Source of the DNA: Nocardia macrotermitis
GTDB lineage: Bacteria; Actinomycetota; Actinomycetes; Mycobacteriales; Mycobacteriaceae
Direction of reading: 5' to 3'
Assembly (NCBI RefSeq): GCF_009604405.1
Contig: NZ_WEGK01000004.1
Coordinates: 555,598 to 619,597 of the forward strand
Length of the DNA: 64,000 nucleotides
The first letter of the stretch is position 1; every line of letters begins with the position of its first letter. This document shows positions 45,182 to 54,038 of the stretch, one piece after another. The notes under the pieces were generated by a model that was not told the origin of the DNA, ran no database searches, and saw nothing but the letters and a program-made list of their open reading frames with translations. The position numbers were made by a program, and so were the translations under genes.

Positions 45182-46168
45182 ATGAGATTTGCACTTTCCC
45201 CCGAACAGCGGGATTTCGCCGACAGCCTGCGCAAGATGAGCGAGGCGGCCGGGACGCCCGGCGTCATCCGCGCCTGGGCCGAGGGTGAGCACGACGGCGG
45301 GCGCGCACTGATCCGCCAGCTCGCCGAGGCGGGCGCGGTGGGCCTGGCGATCGACGAGGCGCACGACGGTATGGGCGCGGAGACGATCGACTCGGTGGTC
45401 GCCTTCACCGAATTCGGCCGGGCCGCCGTGCCCGGACCGCTGGTGGAGACCGCCGCCGCGATTCCCGCACTGCTGCAAGCACTTCCGGACAGCGCGTCGG
45501 CCGAGCGCTGGTTGGGCGCGTTCGCCGAGGGCCGCACGCTGGGCACCCTGGCGCTGTCTCCCGAGACCCCCGCGCTGGACGCCGACACCGCCGAGGTGAT
45601 CCTGCTGGTGGACGGCGACCGGCTGTACACCGCGCGGCACACCGCGGCCGTCCGCTCCGTGGACCGCGCCCGCCGCCTGTTCCCCGTGGCCGCGGAAGAT
45701 CTTCTCGCCGAAGGTGATTCGGTGCGGGCGGCGGCCGCGGCGGCATTCGACGCCGGAGCCCTGGCGACCGCTGCGGTGCTGCTCGGCGCGGGCCGCGCGA
45801 TGTTGGACACCAGCGTCGCGTACGTGCGGCAGCGCCACCAGTTCGGCAAGCCGATCGGCCAGTACCAGGCGATCAAACACCACCTGGCCAACGCCCTGAT
45901 CGGCCTGGAAATGGCGCAGCCGCTGCTGTTCAACGCGGCCCTGACGCCCACTCCGCGCGATATCTCGGCCGCCAAGATCGCCTGCGCCGAGGCCGCCTAC
46001 CGCACCGCCCGCATCGCCCTACAGGTGCACGGCGCCATCGGCTACACCGCCGAATGCGACCTGTCGCTGTGGATAACCAAGGTCAATGCCCTGCAATCTG
46101 CCTGGGGCACAACCGATTTCCACCGCTCACGGGTGGCCGCGGCGCTGCGTGATCCGGAGGCCGCGTGA
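45182..46168 (+). CDS. fadE32: Acyl-CoA dehydrogenase FadE32
   Basis: Protein of 328 residues, shorter than standard dehydrogenases, in line with the small subunit of actinobacterial alpha2-beta2 enzymes (Rv3563). C-terminal half with YVRQRHQFGKPIGQYQAIKHHLAN and LQVHGAIGYTAECDLSLWI is well preserved, while the N-terminal half is diverged (RALIRQLAEAGAVGLAIDEAHDG). Its partner is probably FadE31 or FadE33. Confidence 0.9.
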   Translation: MRFALSPEQRDFADSLRKMSEAAGTPGVIRAWAEGEHDGGRALIRQLAEAGAVGLAIDEAHDGMGAETIDSVVAFTEFGRAAVPGPLVETAAAIPALLQALPDSASAERWLGAFAEGRTLGTLALSPETPALDADTAEVILLVDGDRLYTARHTAAVRSVDRARRLFPVAAEDLLAEGDSVRAAAAAAFDAGALATAAVLLGAGRAMLDTSVAYVRQRHQFGKPIGQYQAIKHHLANALIGLEMAQPLLFNAALTPTPRDISAAKIACAEAAYRTARIALQVHGAIGYTAECDLSLWITKVNALQSAWGTTDFHRSRVAAALRDPEAA

Positions 46169-46340
46169 GAACCGGTGAACCGCCCCACCGGATCGGCCCG
46201 GCACACCGGGGCCCGAACCGCCGGATTGCCGGACGATCCCGCATCGGCCGCTGGCCGACCGAGCCGAACCACACGGTTCGATCCGACACCGACGCGCCGC
46301 CGAGCCCGGTCTCCCACGACGAGAACACAGGAGGAACCCC

Positions 46341-47390
46341 GTGAGCAGCACGGCCGAACTGAAGGAACTCGCCAGTACGGTGCGCGCGGTGCTGGCCAAG
46401 CACGGCGATCGCGACGTGCTGCGCCGCGCGATCGACGGCGAGGCCGGATACGACCCGGCGCTGTGGACGCTGCTGTGTGAGCAGGTCGGCGTGGCCGCGT
46501 TGGCCGTGCCCGAGGAGTTCGGCGGGATCGGGGCCGGTCTGGTCGAGGCGCTGACGGTGGTCGAGGAGCTCGGCCGCACCCTGCACGCGCCGCCGATGTT
46601 CGGCTCGGCGGTGCTGGGTGTGCAGGCGTTGCTGCTCTCGGGCGCCACCGAGGCGTGCGAGCGGCTGCTGCCCGAGGTCGCCGAGGGCGGACGCACGCTC
46701 GCGGTCTGCTGGGCGGACGCGACGGGCTGGGACACGCCCGGAGTTCATGTCGAGGACGGAAAGCTCACCGGCACAGCCCATTACGTCCTCGATGGCGACA
46801 CCGCCGACACCCTGATCGTGGTCACCGCCGACGGCTGCTACGAAATCGACGCGGCCGCACCGGAACTCACCCGCACCACCGCACCGGTGATGGATCCCAC
46901 CCGCCGCCTGACCACGATCACCTTCACCGCCGCACCGGCCAACCGGCTCGGCGGCGACCCGCAGGCGATCACCCGGCTGCGCGAAATCGCCTGGGCCACA
47001 CTGGCGGCCGAACAGGTCGGGGCGGCGGACGCCTGTTTGCAGATGACGGTCGAATACAGCAAGTCCCGGGTGCAGTTCGGCCGCCCGATCGGCAGCTTCC
47101 AGGCCCTCAAGCACCGCATGGCCGATATGTACGTCCTGGTCGAATCGTCGCGCTCGGCCGCCTACGCCGTCATCGCCGATCTGGCCCGGGGCAGTGCCGA
47201 TCCCCTGGACATCGCGGCCGCCCGCATCCACTGCTCGCGCACCTTCGCCACGATCGTCGGCGAGACCGTCCAGATGCACGGCGGCATCGCCATCACCTGG
47301 GAACACGACGCGCACCTGTTCTTCAAACGCGCCCACGCCGACGCCCAACTCTTCGGCCAGCCGCCCCGTCCCTTGGCCCGCCCGGCCTGA
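46341..47390 (+). CDS. fadE33: Acyl-CoA dehydrogenase FadE33
   Basis: Protein of 349 residues (Rv3564 type): LLCEQVGVAALAVPEEFGGIG near the N-terminus (first 20 residues diagnostic), RVQFGRPIGSFQALKHRMADM and VQMHGGIAITWEHDAHLFFKR. It lacks the YEG loop of full-size enzymes, as its FadE32 neighbour does. GTG start with GGAGG 6 bases upstream. A 172-base gap separates it from fadE32, and a terminator follows. Confidence 0.9.
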   Translation: MSSTAELKELASTVRAVLAKHGDRDVLRRAIDGEAGYDPALWTLLCEQVGVAALAVPEEFGGIGAGLVEALTVVEELGRTLHAPPMFGSAVLGVQALLLSGATEACERLLPEVAEGGRTLAVCWADATGWDTPGVHVEDGKLTGTAHYVLDGDTADTLIVVTADGCYEIDAAAPELTRTTAPVMDPTRRLTTITFTAAPANRLGGDPQAITRLREIAWATLAAEQVGAADACLQMTVEYSKSRVQFGRPIGSFQALKHRMADMYVLVESSRSAAYAVIADLARGSADPLDIAAARIHCSRTFATIVGETVQMHGGIAITWEHDAHLFFKRAHADAQLFGQPPRPLARPA

Positions 47391-47460
47391 TCAGCAGCTT
47401 GTTTCCGCCGATCGACTCGGTGCCCGCGCACCGCTGCGGAGTCGCTCGGCACCGGTAAGG

Positions 47461-47496
47461 AACCCCCGGAGTCTTCCTCTCGACTCCGGGGGTTTC
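47461..47496 (+). terminator. Intrinsic terminator of the fadD3 operon
   Basis: A perfect 13-base-pair stem, AACCCCCGGAGTC at 47461-47473 with 47482-47494, an 8-base loop and TTT. It may also act on the convergent gene ending at 47496. Confidence 0.88.
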
Positions 47497-47978
47497 TACG
47501 TCCGTCCTCGATCCCCGTCGCCAGGCTCCGCGATCGCGGTGGAGTCATCGTTCCCGGCGCCACTCTGCTCGACCGGCGACTCCGGCCCCACCGCACCCCG
47601 CGATGCGACCTGCCGACGCAATGCGATCAGCACCGCGACCCGTTCCAACCATCGGGCGAACAATTCGTCACGAGCAATATCGGTCCCTCCGGCCCCCTGG
47701 ACCGCCGCCGACATCCATCGCCGCACGAGTTCCGTACGTTCCGCGCCGATCAACGGCTCGGGCAGTTCGAGCGCTCCGGGTAACCCCATCGACCGCACAC
47801 ATCCCGCCAGGAACTCCAGCGGATACGGCCCGGCTCCCAGAGCCTCGGCCAGATGCGATGCCGCGAGAGCGGCATCGGAGAACATCGCGCGACGCGCCTC
47901 GCCCTCCGGCATTCCCACGACGATCGCGGCCTCGACATCGAGTCCGCGCAGCATCTCGTCGGTACGTCGAGCCGTCAT
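47496..47978 (-). CDS. Hypothetical protein, candidate immunity partner of the cysteine-protease effector
   Basis: Protein of 160 residues, not recognised. Helical and acidic in the first two thirds (MTARRTDEMLRGLDVEAAIV; EPLIGAERTELVRRWMSAAV; ELFARWLERVAVLIALRRQV), with a disordered tail. No signal or membrane segment, so cytoplasmic. Its ATG overlaps the effector's stop in ATGA. Last gene of a three-gene unit with the effector; position and small size fit an immunity protein or chaperone, which is inference only. Confidence 0.65.
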   Translation of the reverse strand: MTARRTDEMLRGLDVEAAIVVGMPEGEARRAMFSDAALAASHLAEALGAGPYPLEFLAGCVRSMGLPGALELPEPLIGAERTELVRRWMSAAVQGAGGTDIARDELFARWLERVAVLIALRRQVASRGAVGPESPVEQSGAGNDDSTAIAEPGDGDRGRT

Positions 47979-49612
47979 TGCGGCAACTCGACGCTGGACG
48001 GATCGGCCAACCCGCCGGTCGGCGTCTTGCTGGTCAGTTCACCGAGCTGTCCGTCGATGAACTGCTGTTTGGTGACCCATTCGGTGAACCCCCACGGATT
48101 GTAGATCTCGAGTTTGTCGCCCTGGGCCGCGAGAATCATCACCTGATGGCCGTAGACGACTCCGTCCTTGTCCGGCTTCGGGTCGGTCGGAAAGACACCC
48201 AGCGGAACCGGCTTCCCCGAGTCCACCGCGGCCTCGATGTGAGGGAGCGCCGCCCTTCGCTCCTCGGGGGTGTGCACGGAGACATCCTGATACGAACTGC
48301 CGGTGGCGGGTTTGAGAAGCGTGTTGGCGTTCGCCGTCGGGTCGGCTTTGTTGAGGTTGTAGTTGCTGGTGTAGTTCTGTTCCAACCGGTTGTGGACTGC
48401 TTTCGGGCTGTCATCGCCCACCTTGGCTCCACTGACTGCCATCGGCCCCTGCCCAGTGGTCATGCCGAGCATGAACACGGGATCATTCGCGGCTCGCGCC
48501 ATGACGGTCGATGCGGCGACGCAGTCTCCGGTGTTCTTGTCGCCGTTGGTGAGTTGGTTGTAGAAGTCGTACCGGTAAACGTAACCGGGTTTACCCGGCA
48601 CCGGCACATCGTAATTCGACTGTCCCGCGTAATTCACCGTGTACTGGCCCTTATTACCCGTCTCGCGGCTGTAGATGTCGTTGATATGCGGGTCGAGATG
48701 CTGCGACAGCCATTTCGTATCATCGCCGTGCGGATGGATCACCTGATCGAATTTCTGCACGTCGGACAGGCCGTAACCGGCGCCCAGCGCCTTCCACAGA
48801 TAGGCGGCCTCCTGCGGCGACCTGGCATTCGCGAGCATTTTCTCGAACGCGGCGCGATCGGCGGCGGACATGGCGTTCAATGCCTGCGACGCGCGGGCGA
48901 GACCGTTGGGGTTCGTGATGCTGATCAGCGGGTCACTGGTCCAGCCGGTATCCGAGGAATACCCGAGCACCACCGAGGTCAACGGATCGATGTCCGGTGA
49001 ATTCATCTGCCGCGCACGCGCGGTCGCCGCGAGCTGATTGAGCACGTCGGCCGCGTCCGAAGCCGCGCCTGTGATGATCTTCGCCGCGGCGAGCCGGTCC
49101 TTGCAGCCCTCCTCCGCCAGCGCGCGCGCCTCCGCGGTCGCCCCCTTCCCGAACGAGAACAGGCCGTCGCCCATGACCATGCCATCGGCTTTCCGCAGCA
49201 GCTCCTGCCCCCGCGCGTCACGCCGCTGGGCGTCGGCGAGTTTCCCTCCCCAATCCGTCAACGCCGAGAACGCGGAACTGAATGCGACTCCCGCCGCTTC
49301 CGCCTGCGCCGCCACCGCGCGGGTGGCCTGGGTCGCGCTCTCGGCGGCCTGCCCCCGCCATGCGGTCGGCAACAAACTGTCGGCGACGGTTCTCAGGTCC
49401 GAGCTGGTATCGAACAGGTTGGTGCCGATCGTGCCGTAGGTGAGCGCGGTGCCGCCCGTCCCTGCGGGAGAACCCGCGATCCGCGACGGCGAACCCGCGG
49501 GCGTCGGCGGCTGCAACGCGATACCGATGATGGCGCTGGTGATGAGATTCGACAGGTCCTTCGCCGAATCGAGGAGATCCAGCGCCTGTTCGAACACCTG
49601 CTCGGCGGTCAC
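47975..49612 (-). CDS. WXG-like secreted effector with papain-fold cysteine protease domain
   Basis: Protein of 545 residues. The N-terminal 150 residues are helical with a WRG turn (LLPTAWRGQAAESATQATRAV), as in ESX-exported polymorphic toxins. The C-terminal domain has a papain-like set: Cys364 in NTGDCVAASTVMA, His489 in VYGHQVMILAA and Asn505 in EIYNPWGFTEWV; the NPWG motif is characteristic of calpain/C2-like and related toxin peptidases. No classical signal peptide. Overlaps both neighbours by ATGA. Catalytic assignment is from motif spacing. Confidence 0.72.
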   Translation of the reverse strand: MTAEQVFEQALDLLDSAKDLSNLITSAIIGIALQPPTPAGSPSRIAGSPAGTGGTALTYGTIGTNLFDTSSDLRTVADSLLPTAWRGQAAESATQATRAVAAQAEAAGVAFSSAFSALTDWGGKLADAQRRDARGQELLRKADGMVMGDGLFSFGKGATAEARALAEEGCKDRLAAAKIITGAASDAADVLNQLAATARARQMNSPDIDPLTSVVLGYSSDTGWTSDPLISITNPNGLARASQALNAMSAADRAAFEKMLANARSPQEAAYLWKALGAGYGLSDVQKFDQVIHPHGDDTKWLSQHLDPHINDIYSRETGNKGQYTVNYAGQSNYDVPVPGKPGYVYRYDFYNQLTNGDKNTGDCVAASTVMARAANDPVFMLGMTTGQGPMAVSGAKVGDDSPKAVHNRLEQNYTSNYNLNKADPTANANTLLKPATGSSYQDVSVHTPEERRAALPHIEAAVDSGKPVPLGVFPTDPKPDKDGVVYGHQVMILAAQGDKLEIYNPWGFTEWVTKQQFIDGQLGELTSKTPTGGLADPSSVELPQ

Positions 49613-50127
49613 TCGGCGTGCACCCGGCCGTGGGCGACGCCTCCGGAGGGGGTCGTGCCCTTCGTTCCGCTGTTGGTGCCGCTCGGGGGCGCGCTGCTCG
49701 GAGGTCCGCTGGCCGGACCGGTACCCGAGGAAGAGCCCCCCTCACCCCCGACCGACTTTCCGCCCTGGTTGTCGGCGTGCTGGAGTGCGTGCACCGACTT
49801 GGGCACGTGGGTCGCCAATTCGTTCAGGGCTTTCGTCGCGGCATCGGCCTCCGACAACCAGGCCGACTGGAACGCATCCCACGCCGACTGGACGGCAGCA
49901 TCTCCCATCTCGGGCGCGTCCGAGAAGAAGTTGAACAGGCCGGTCAGGTCCAGTCCGATCAGAGATCCGATCGCCGTCTGATAGGTGGATGCCGCCTGGG
50001 CGACTATCGCGATGGGATGGATGAGACCGTCCGGGTCGACATGCACGCCCGAATCGGAGTTGCCACTACCGCCGGGCACGGTGTCACCCGTTGCCGAACT
50101 TCCTTGATCCCCCACGTCATCCCTCAT
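49609..50127 (-). CDS. ESX-type partner protein (WXG-like helical hairpin, low-complexity tail)
   Basis: Protein of 172 residues: a helical core (AVQSAWDAFQSAWLSEADAATKALNELA) after a region PIAIVAQAASTYQTAIGSLIG, then a Gly/Ser/Pro/Thr-rich tail. It precedes the protease effector with an ATGA overlap. It may act as the secretion partner. The ATG at 50127 is chosen to begin the protein after a GGAG; the spacing is short, so the start is uncertain. Confidence 0.6.
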   Translation of the reverse strand: MRDDVGDQGSSATGDTVPGGSGNSDSGVHVDPDGLIHPIAIVAQAASTYQTAIGSLIGLDLTGLFNFFSDAPEMGDAAVQSAWDAFQSAWLSEADAATKALNELATHVPKSVHALQHADNQGGKSVGGEGGSSSGTGPASGPPSSAPPSGTNSGTKGTTPSGGVAHGRVHAE

Positions 50128-50241
50128 TTCTCCGGCCGAAGGCACGCGGGACGTTACCCATCGGCAGCACACCGACGCGCGAATCGGACCCACCAGCCCT
50201 GGGGATGATTCACCGCATCCCGGTGGGGGATCTCACAGCTA

Positions 50242-50285
50242 TTTACATAGCCAACCTATGTACTTACTTAGTTAGCCTATGTAAA
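50242..50285. promoter_or_regulatory. MarR-type operator region
   Basis: AT-rich block with arms TTTACATAG at 50242-50250 and CTATGTAAA at 50277-50285 (perfect 9+9 inverted repeat), plus an inner CTATGTA at 50256-50262 that pairs with the left arm at closer spacing. It lies directly upstream of the marR start and probably binds that protein as two dimers. Confidence 0.75.
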
Positions 50286-50294
50286 TTAATAAGC

Positions 50295-50753
50295 GTGCAG
50301 TTGAACCAGGCATCCGAATCCGCACCCCTCCCCGAGGGGAGTGAGCACGTGGTCGACATCGTCTCGGCCGCGGCGCAGCTGACCCGCCTGGCCCGCACAC
50401 TCCGCGAGGACGACCTCCCGAACGCGATGCTGCGGGCGATGTCGGTCCTGGACGAGCGGGGCGCGTTGCGGGTCAGCGAGTTCGCCCGGATCGACGGCTG
50501 CTCCCAGCCGACGGCAACGACGCTGATCGGCAGGATGGCCGCGGCCGGATTGGTAAGCCGCACAGCAGATCCCGGCGACTCCAGAGCCGTAGTCGTCGCG
50601 CTGACGCCGGTGGGACGCGACCGTCTGGCCGTGTCCCGCCGCGCGATCGGCACCGCCCTCACGACACGATTGCCCGGTTTCGACACCGCCCGGCTCGCCC
50701 ATCTGCGCGGCGAGTTGGACGAATTGCTCGAGGCCCTGAAATCGGCCGCGTAA
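50295..50753 (+). CDS. MarR-family regulator
   Basis: Regulator of 152 residues: RAMSVLDERGALRVSEFARI, CSQPTATTLIGRMAAAGLVSR and DSRAVVVALTPVGRDRL give the winged helix. GTG at 50295 is chosen because it follows the operator directly and gives the normal length. It precedes an MFS transporter gene by 27 bases and likely controls both. Confidence 0.9.
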   Translation: MQLNQASESAPLPEGSEHVVDIVSAAAQLTRLARTLREDDLPNAMLRAMSVLDERGALRVSEFARIDGCSQPTATTLIGRMAAAGLVSRTADPGDSRAVVVALTPVGRDRLAVSRRAIGTALTTRLPGFDTARLAHLRGELDELLEALKSAA

Positions 50754-50780
50754 CAAGCAGATTCCGCAGGAGCATCTCCG

Positions 50781-52058
50781 ATGAGCATGACTTTGTCTCC
50801 GCGCGCCGACACCGCCGACGCACCGACCACCACACCCCGTCCGGCGAGCCCGGCCCGGGCGAAACAGCCCAAATCGGTCTGGGCCGTAGCGTTCGCCTCG
50901 GTCATCGCATTCATGGGAATCGGCCTCGTCGATCCGATCCTCAAGCCGATCGGCGAACAACTGCACGCCTCCACCTCCCAGGTGACGTTGCTGTTCACCA
51001 GCTACATGCTGGTAACCGGCATCGCCATGCTGATCACCGGCGTGGTGTCCAGTCGCTTCGGCGCGAAGAAGACGCTGCTGGCGGGCCTGGCGATCATCGT
51101 CGTATTCGCCGCGCTGGCAGGCAGTTCCGGCACCGTCGGGCAGATCGTCGGCTTCCGCGCGGGCTGGGGCCTGGGTAACGCGCTGTTCATCGCGACCGCG
51201 CTGGCCACCATCGTGGGCGCGGCCACCGGCGGCGTGGCGCGCTCGATCATCCTCTACGAGGCCGCGCTGGGGATCGGCATCGCCGCGGGACCGCTGGTCG
51301 GCGGCGTACTGGGCGGAATCAGCTGGCGCGCACCGTTCTTCGGCGTTTCGGTGCTGATGGCCGTGGCGTTCGTCGCCATCGTCGTGATGCTGCCCGAGGT
51401 CCCCAAACCCGCACAGCACACCTCGATCACCGCGCCGTTCAAGGCGTTACGGCACCGCGGCCTGCTCTTGGTGAGCATCACCGCGCTGCTGTACAACTTC
51501 GGTTTCTTCACCCTGCTGGCCTACACCCCGTTCCCGCTGAACATGGGCACCTATTCGATCGGCTTCATCTTCTTCGGCTGGGGTCTGATGCTCGCGCTGG
51601 CCTCGGTATTCCTGGCGCCGCGCCTGCAACGCCGATTCGGCACCGTGCGGATGATCGCGCTGGCGCTGGCCCTGTTCGCCGCTGATCTCGCGGTGATGGC
51701 GATCTTCGCGGACCACAAGATCGTGCTGATCGTCGGCACCGTGCTGGCCGGACTGTTCCTGGGCGTCAACAACACCCTGATCACCGAGGCCGTGATGATC
51801 TCCGCGCCGGTGGAGCGTTCGACCGCCTCGGCCGCGTACAGCTTCGTCCGGTTCGTCGGCGGCGCGGCGGCCCCGTATCTGGCCGGCAAGCTGGGCGAAC
51901 AGCATATGGCCCTGCCGTTCTGGGTGGGCGCGGCGTGCACCGCGGTCGGGGTGCTGGTGCTGCTGGCCGGACGTTCGTACCTGGCGCACGTGGACGATCA
52001 CGAGCCCGCACCGCACAGCGTCGAGGAGGCGCGGGCGATCAGCGTCGGCGAGGACTGA
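50781..52058 (+). CDS. MFS drug-efflux-type transporter
   Basis: Protein of 425 residues with 12 predicted helices; GVVSSRFGAKKTLLAGL is the MFS loop 2-3 motif, and EAALGIGIAAGPLVGGVLGG matches the drug:H+ antiporter motif C, which favours efflux. A polar N-terminal extension of 30 residues precedes helix 1. Ribosome-binding site CAGGAG. Probably exports toxic compounds that release the MarR repressor. Confidence 0.9.
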   Translation: MSMTLSPRADTADAPTTTPRPASPARAKQPKSVWAVAFASVIAFMGIGLVDPILKPIGEQLHASTSQVTLLFTSYMLVTGIAMLITGVVSSRFGAKKTLLAGLAIIVVFAALAGSSGTVGQIVGFRAGWGLGNALFIATALATIVGAATGGVARSIILYEAALGIGIAAGPLVGGVLGGISWRAPFFGVSVLMAVAFVAIVVMLPEVPKPAQHTSITAPFKALRHRGLLLVSITALLYNFGFFTLLAYTPFPLNMGTYSIGFIFFGWGLMLALASVFLAPRLQRRFGTVRMIALALALFAADLAVMAIFADHKIVLIVGTVLAGLFLGVNNTLITEAVMISAPVERSTASAAYSFVRFVGGAAAPYLAGKLGEQHMALPFWVGAACTAVGVLVLLAGRSYLAHVDDHEPAPHSVEEARAISVGED

Positions 52059-52079
52059 TCCGGTTCACCATCGCAAATC

Positions 52080-52114
52080 CCCGAGGGCCGCTCCCATCCG
52101 GAGCGGCCCTCGGG
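52080..52114 (+). terminator. Terminator after the MFS gene
   Basis: A perfect 15-base-pair stem, CCCGAGGGCCGCTCC at 52080-52094 with 52100-52114, and a 5-base loop, 22 bases after the stop. Confidence 0.85.
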
Positions 52115-52310
52115 CGAATTCCTGGCACATTTGGGACAACCATTGACGGCAACGTCGATTACCGCACCCGGAACCGGGGAATATGTGCCACAGCCAATTT
52201 ACATGCGGCCGATTTCCACATAGTGTGAGCCCGATGCCGAATGGGGAGCAAGTTTTTCGAGGCGCCCTTTCGTCACGACCCGACAATCTTTTACCGCTGA
52301 AGGAATCCTC

Positions 52311-52868
52311 GTGACAGTTTCGATCCAGACCCTCGGCCGCAGCGTGGCCCTCGCCGTTCTCACCGCCGGCGCGGTGATGATCGGTTCCAGCACCGCGGGC
52401 GCGACCCCGGTCACGCAGCCGACGCAGAACGTCGCCACCCAGCAGGTGTCCGCCACCAACGACACCACCGCGCACACCATCACCGCGACGCTGCCCGCGG
52501 GTCGTTTCGTCTCCAATGCGGCCACCCACTCGATCGACATCAAGGACGTCGCGGGGAAGACCACCGAGTCGATCCCGATGACCCTGCACGGCAAGACCGT
52601 CCCGGTCGCGGCCACCATCAGCAACAACGGCCGTTCGGTGACCCTGAAGCAGATCGCCTTCACCGACACCGGCAACGCGCTGATCAACCAGTGGGTGTGG
52701 GGCGTGCAGCACGGCGGCGCGGTCGGCGCGATCATCGGCTGCCTGCTGGGCTTCTGGTTCTTCGTGCTGCCCGGTTGCGCGCTCGGCGCGGCCATCGGCG
52801 GTGCGGTCGGCAGCCCGAACAGCGGCCAGATCAACGCCACCTTCTTCCGTCTGCTCTCGGGCAACTGA
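52311..52868 (+). CDS. Small exported protein with Gly-rich hydrophobic C-terminus
   Basis: Protein of 185 residues. A signal peptide (SVALAVLTAGAVMIGSSTAGA, cleaved near ATP), a beta-rich domain (TAHTITATLPAGRFVSN; SIPMTLHGKTVPVAATI; NNGRSVTLKQIAF), then a hydrophobic Gly/Ala/Cys segment GAIIGCLLGFWFFVLPGCALG with two Cys. This resembles small envelope proteins of unknown function common in Nocardia. GTG start with AAGGA upstream. It stands alone between two terminators. Confidence 0.75.
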   Translation: MTVSIQTLGRSVALAVLTAGAVMIGSSTAGATPVTQPTQNVATQQVSATNDTTAHTITATLPAGRFVSNAATHSIDIKDVAGKTTESIPMTLHGKTVPVAATISNNGRSVTLKQIAFTDTGNALINQWVWGVQHGGAVGAIIGCLLGFWFFVLPGCALGAAIGGAVGSPNSGQINATFFRLLSGN

Positions 52869-52886
52869 TCCGATAACAGCCGAAAC

Positions 52887-52925
52887 GGCCGCCGCGGCAT
52901 CTCCTCGCGAGATGCCCCGGCGGCC
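52887..52925 (+). terminator. Terminator after the exported protein gene
   Basis: Arms GGCCGCCGCGGCATCTC and GAGATGCCCCGGCGGCC form a 17-base-pair stem with a single mismatch and a 5-base loop. Confidence 0.8.
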
Positions 52926-53125
52926 GTTCGCGTTTCCGGGGGGGCGGGATCACGATCGATCGGTACCGCGGAATTCGCTGCGGCCCATGCCTTCTCCGCA
53001 TAACTGCCACGCCCCATCGATCATCCACAGATCCCGAGCGCTCCCCGATGTGGAATCCGCAGTGCAACAGCGCGGTCGAGACCTGGTGGGCACTGCGGCG
53101 ATCGTCGGCAGGGCGCTCGGCTCGC

Positions 53126-53872
53126 CTACGAATCGGAGCGGGCGAGCAGGTCGGCGACCAGTTGCGGCAGGGCCGTACCGATGAGGTCGCGGACGACCTC
53201 GGTGGCCATCGGGTCGTAGGGGGTGGGTTCGGCGTTGACGATGATCAGGTCCGCGCCGTGCTCGACGGCGATGGCGCACAGCGAGGCGGCGGGTTCGACC
53301 TGGAGTGAAGTGCCCACGGCCAGAAAGATTTCCGAGGTTTCGGCGATCAGCTGGGCGGTGAGCATACTGCGCAGATTCAACTGCTGGCCGAACATGATGA
53401 CCGCGGCCTTGAGGATGCCGCCACATTCGGGACAGGGCGGATCCGGTTCACCGGCGGCCACCCGTTCCAGCGTCGCGGACATGGTGGTGCGGAAATCGCA
53501 TGTGGTGCACTCGACTTCGAACATGTTGCCGTGGATCTCCACCACCGATTCCGGCGGCGAACCGGCGCGCTGATGCAGCCGATCGATGTTCTGCGTGATG
53601 ATCCCGACCGTGCGGGATTCGGCGAGGCGGACCAGTGCGCGATGCGCGGCATTGGGCCGCGCGGCCCAGGCCGGATTGTCCCGGCGCGCGATCCAGGAAC
53701 GTTGTCGCAGTGCGGGATCGGCCATGTAGTTGTCGTAGGTCGACAGCAGTTCCGCGATCGGATCCTCGGTCCACACCCCGCGCGGCCCGCGAAAATCCGG
53801 AATTCCGGAGTCGGTCGAAATCCCCGCACCGGTCAGCACCCCGACCGCACCGCCACGCTGTCGCCAGCTCAT
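53126..53872 (-). CDS. Sir2-family NAD-dependent protein deacylase
   Basis: Sirtuin of 248 residues: GVLTGAGISTDSGIPDFRG, TQNIDRLHQRAG, EIHGNMFEVECTTC with the catalytic His, and a zinc ribbon made of CTTC and CPEC. AVGTSLQVEPAA and IVNAEPTPYD complete the NAD site. It removes acyl groups from lysines, for example on acyl-CoA synthetases. ATG at 53872 gives MSWRQRGG; an upstream frame extension is not protein-like. Confidence 0.92.
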   Translation of the reverse strand: MSWRQRGGAVGVLTGAGISTDSGIPDFRGPRGVWTEDPIAELLSTYDNYMADPALRQRSWIARRDNPAWAARPNAAHRALVRLAESRTVGIITQNIDRLHQRAGSPPESVVEIHGNMFEVECTTCDFRTTMSATLERVAAGEPDPPCPECGGILKAAVIMFGQQLNLRSMLTAQLIAETSEIFLAVGTSLQVEPAASLCAIAVEHGADLIIVNAEPTPYDPMATEVVRDLIGTALPQLVADLLARSDS

Positions 53873-54038
53873 ACCGCCCACACTAACCCGCGCCGCGACC
53901 GTGCGCGGCCGGTCCGCGACGCGCACGCACTCCGCGCGACATCCGGCCGCGCGCGGCGCACCGCACCCCAGCAGCACGAGCGACCAGCGCAAACCCGAAT
54001 TTGATACGGTCGTGTATTCGATGCGGCAGGAGGTGACG

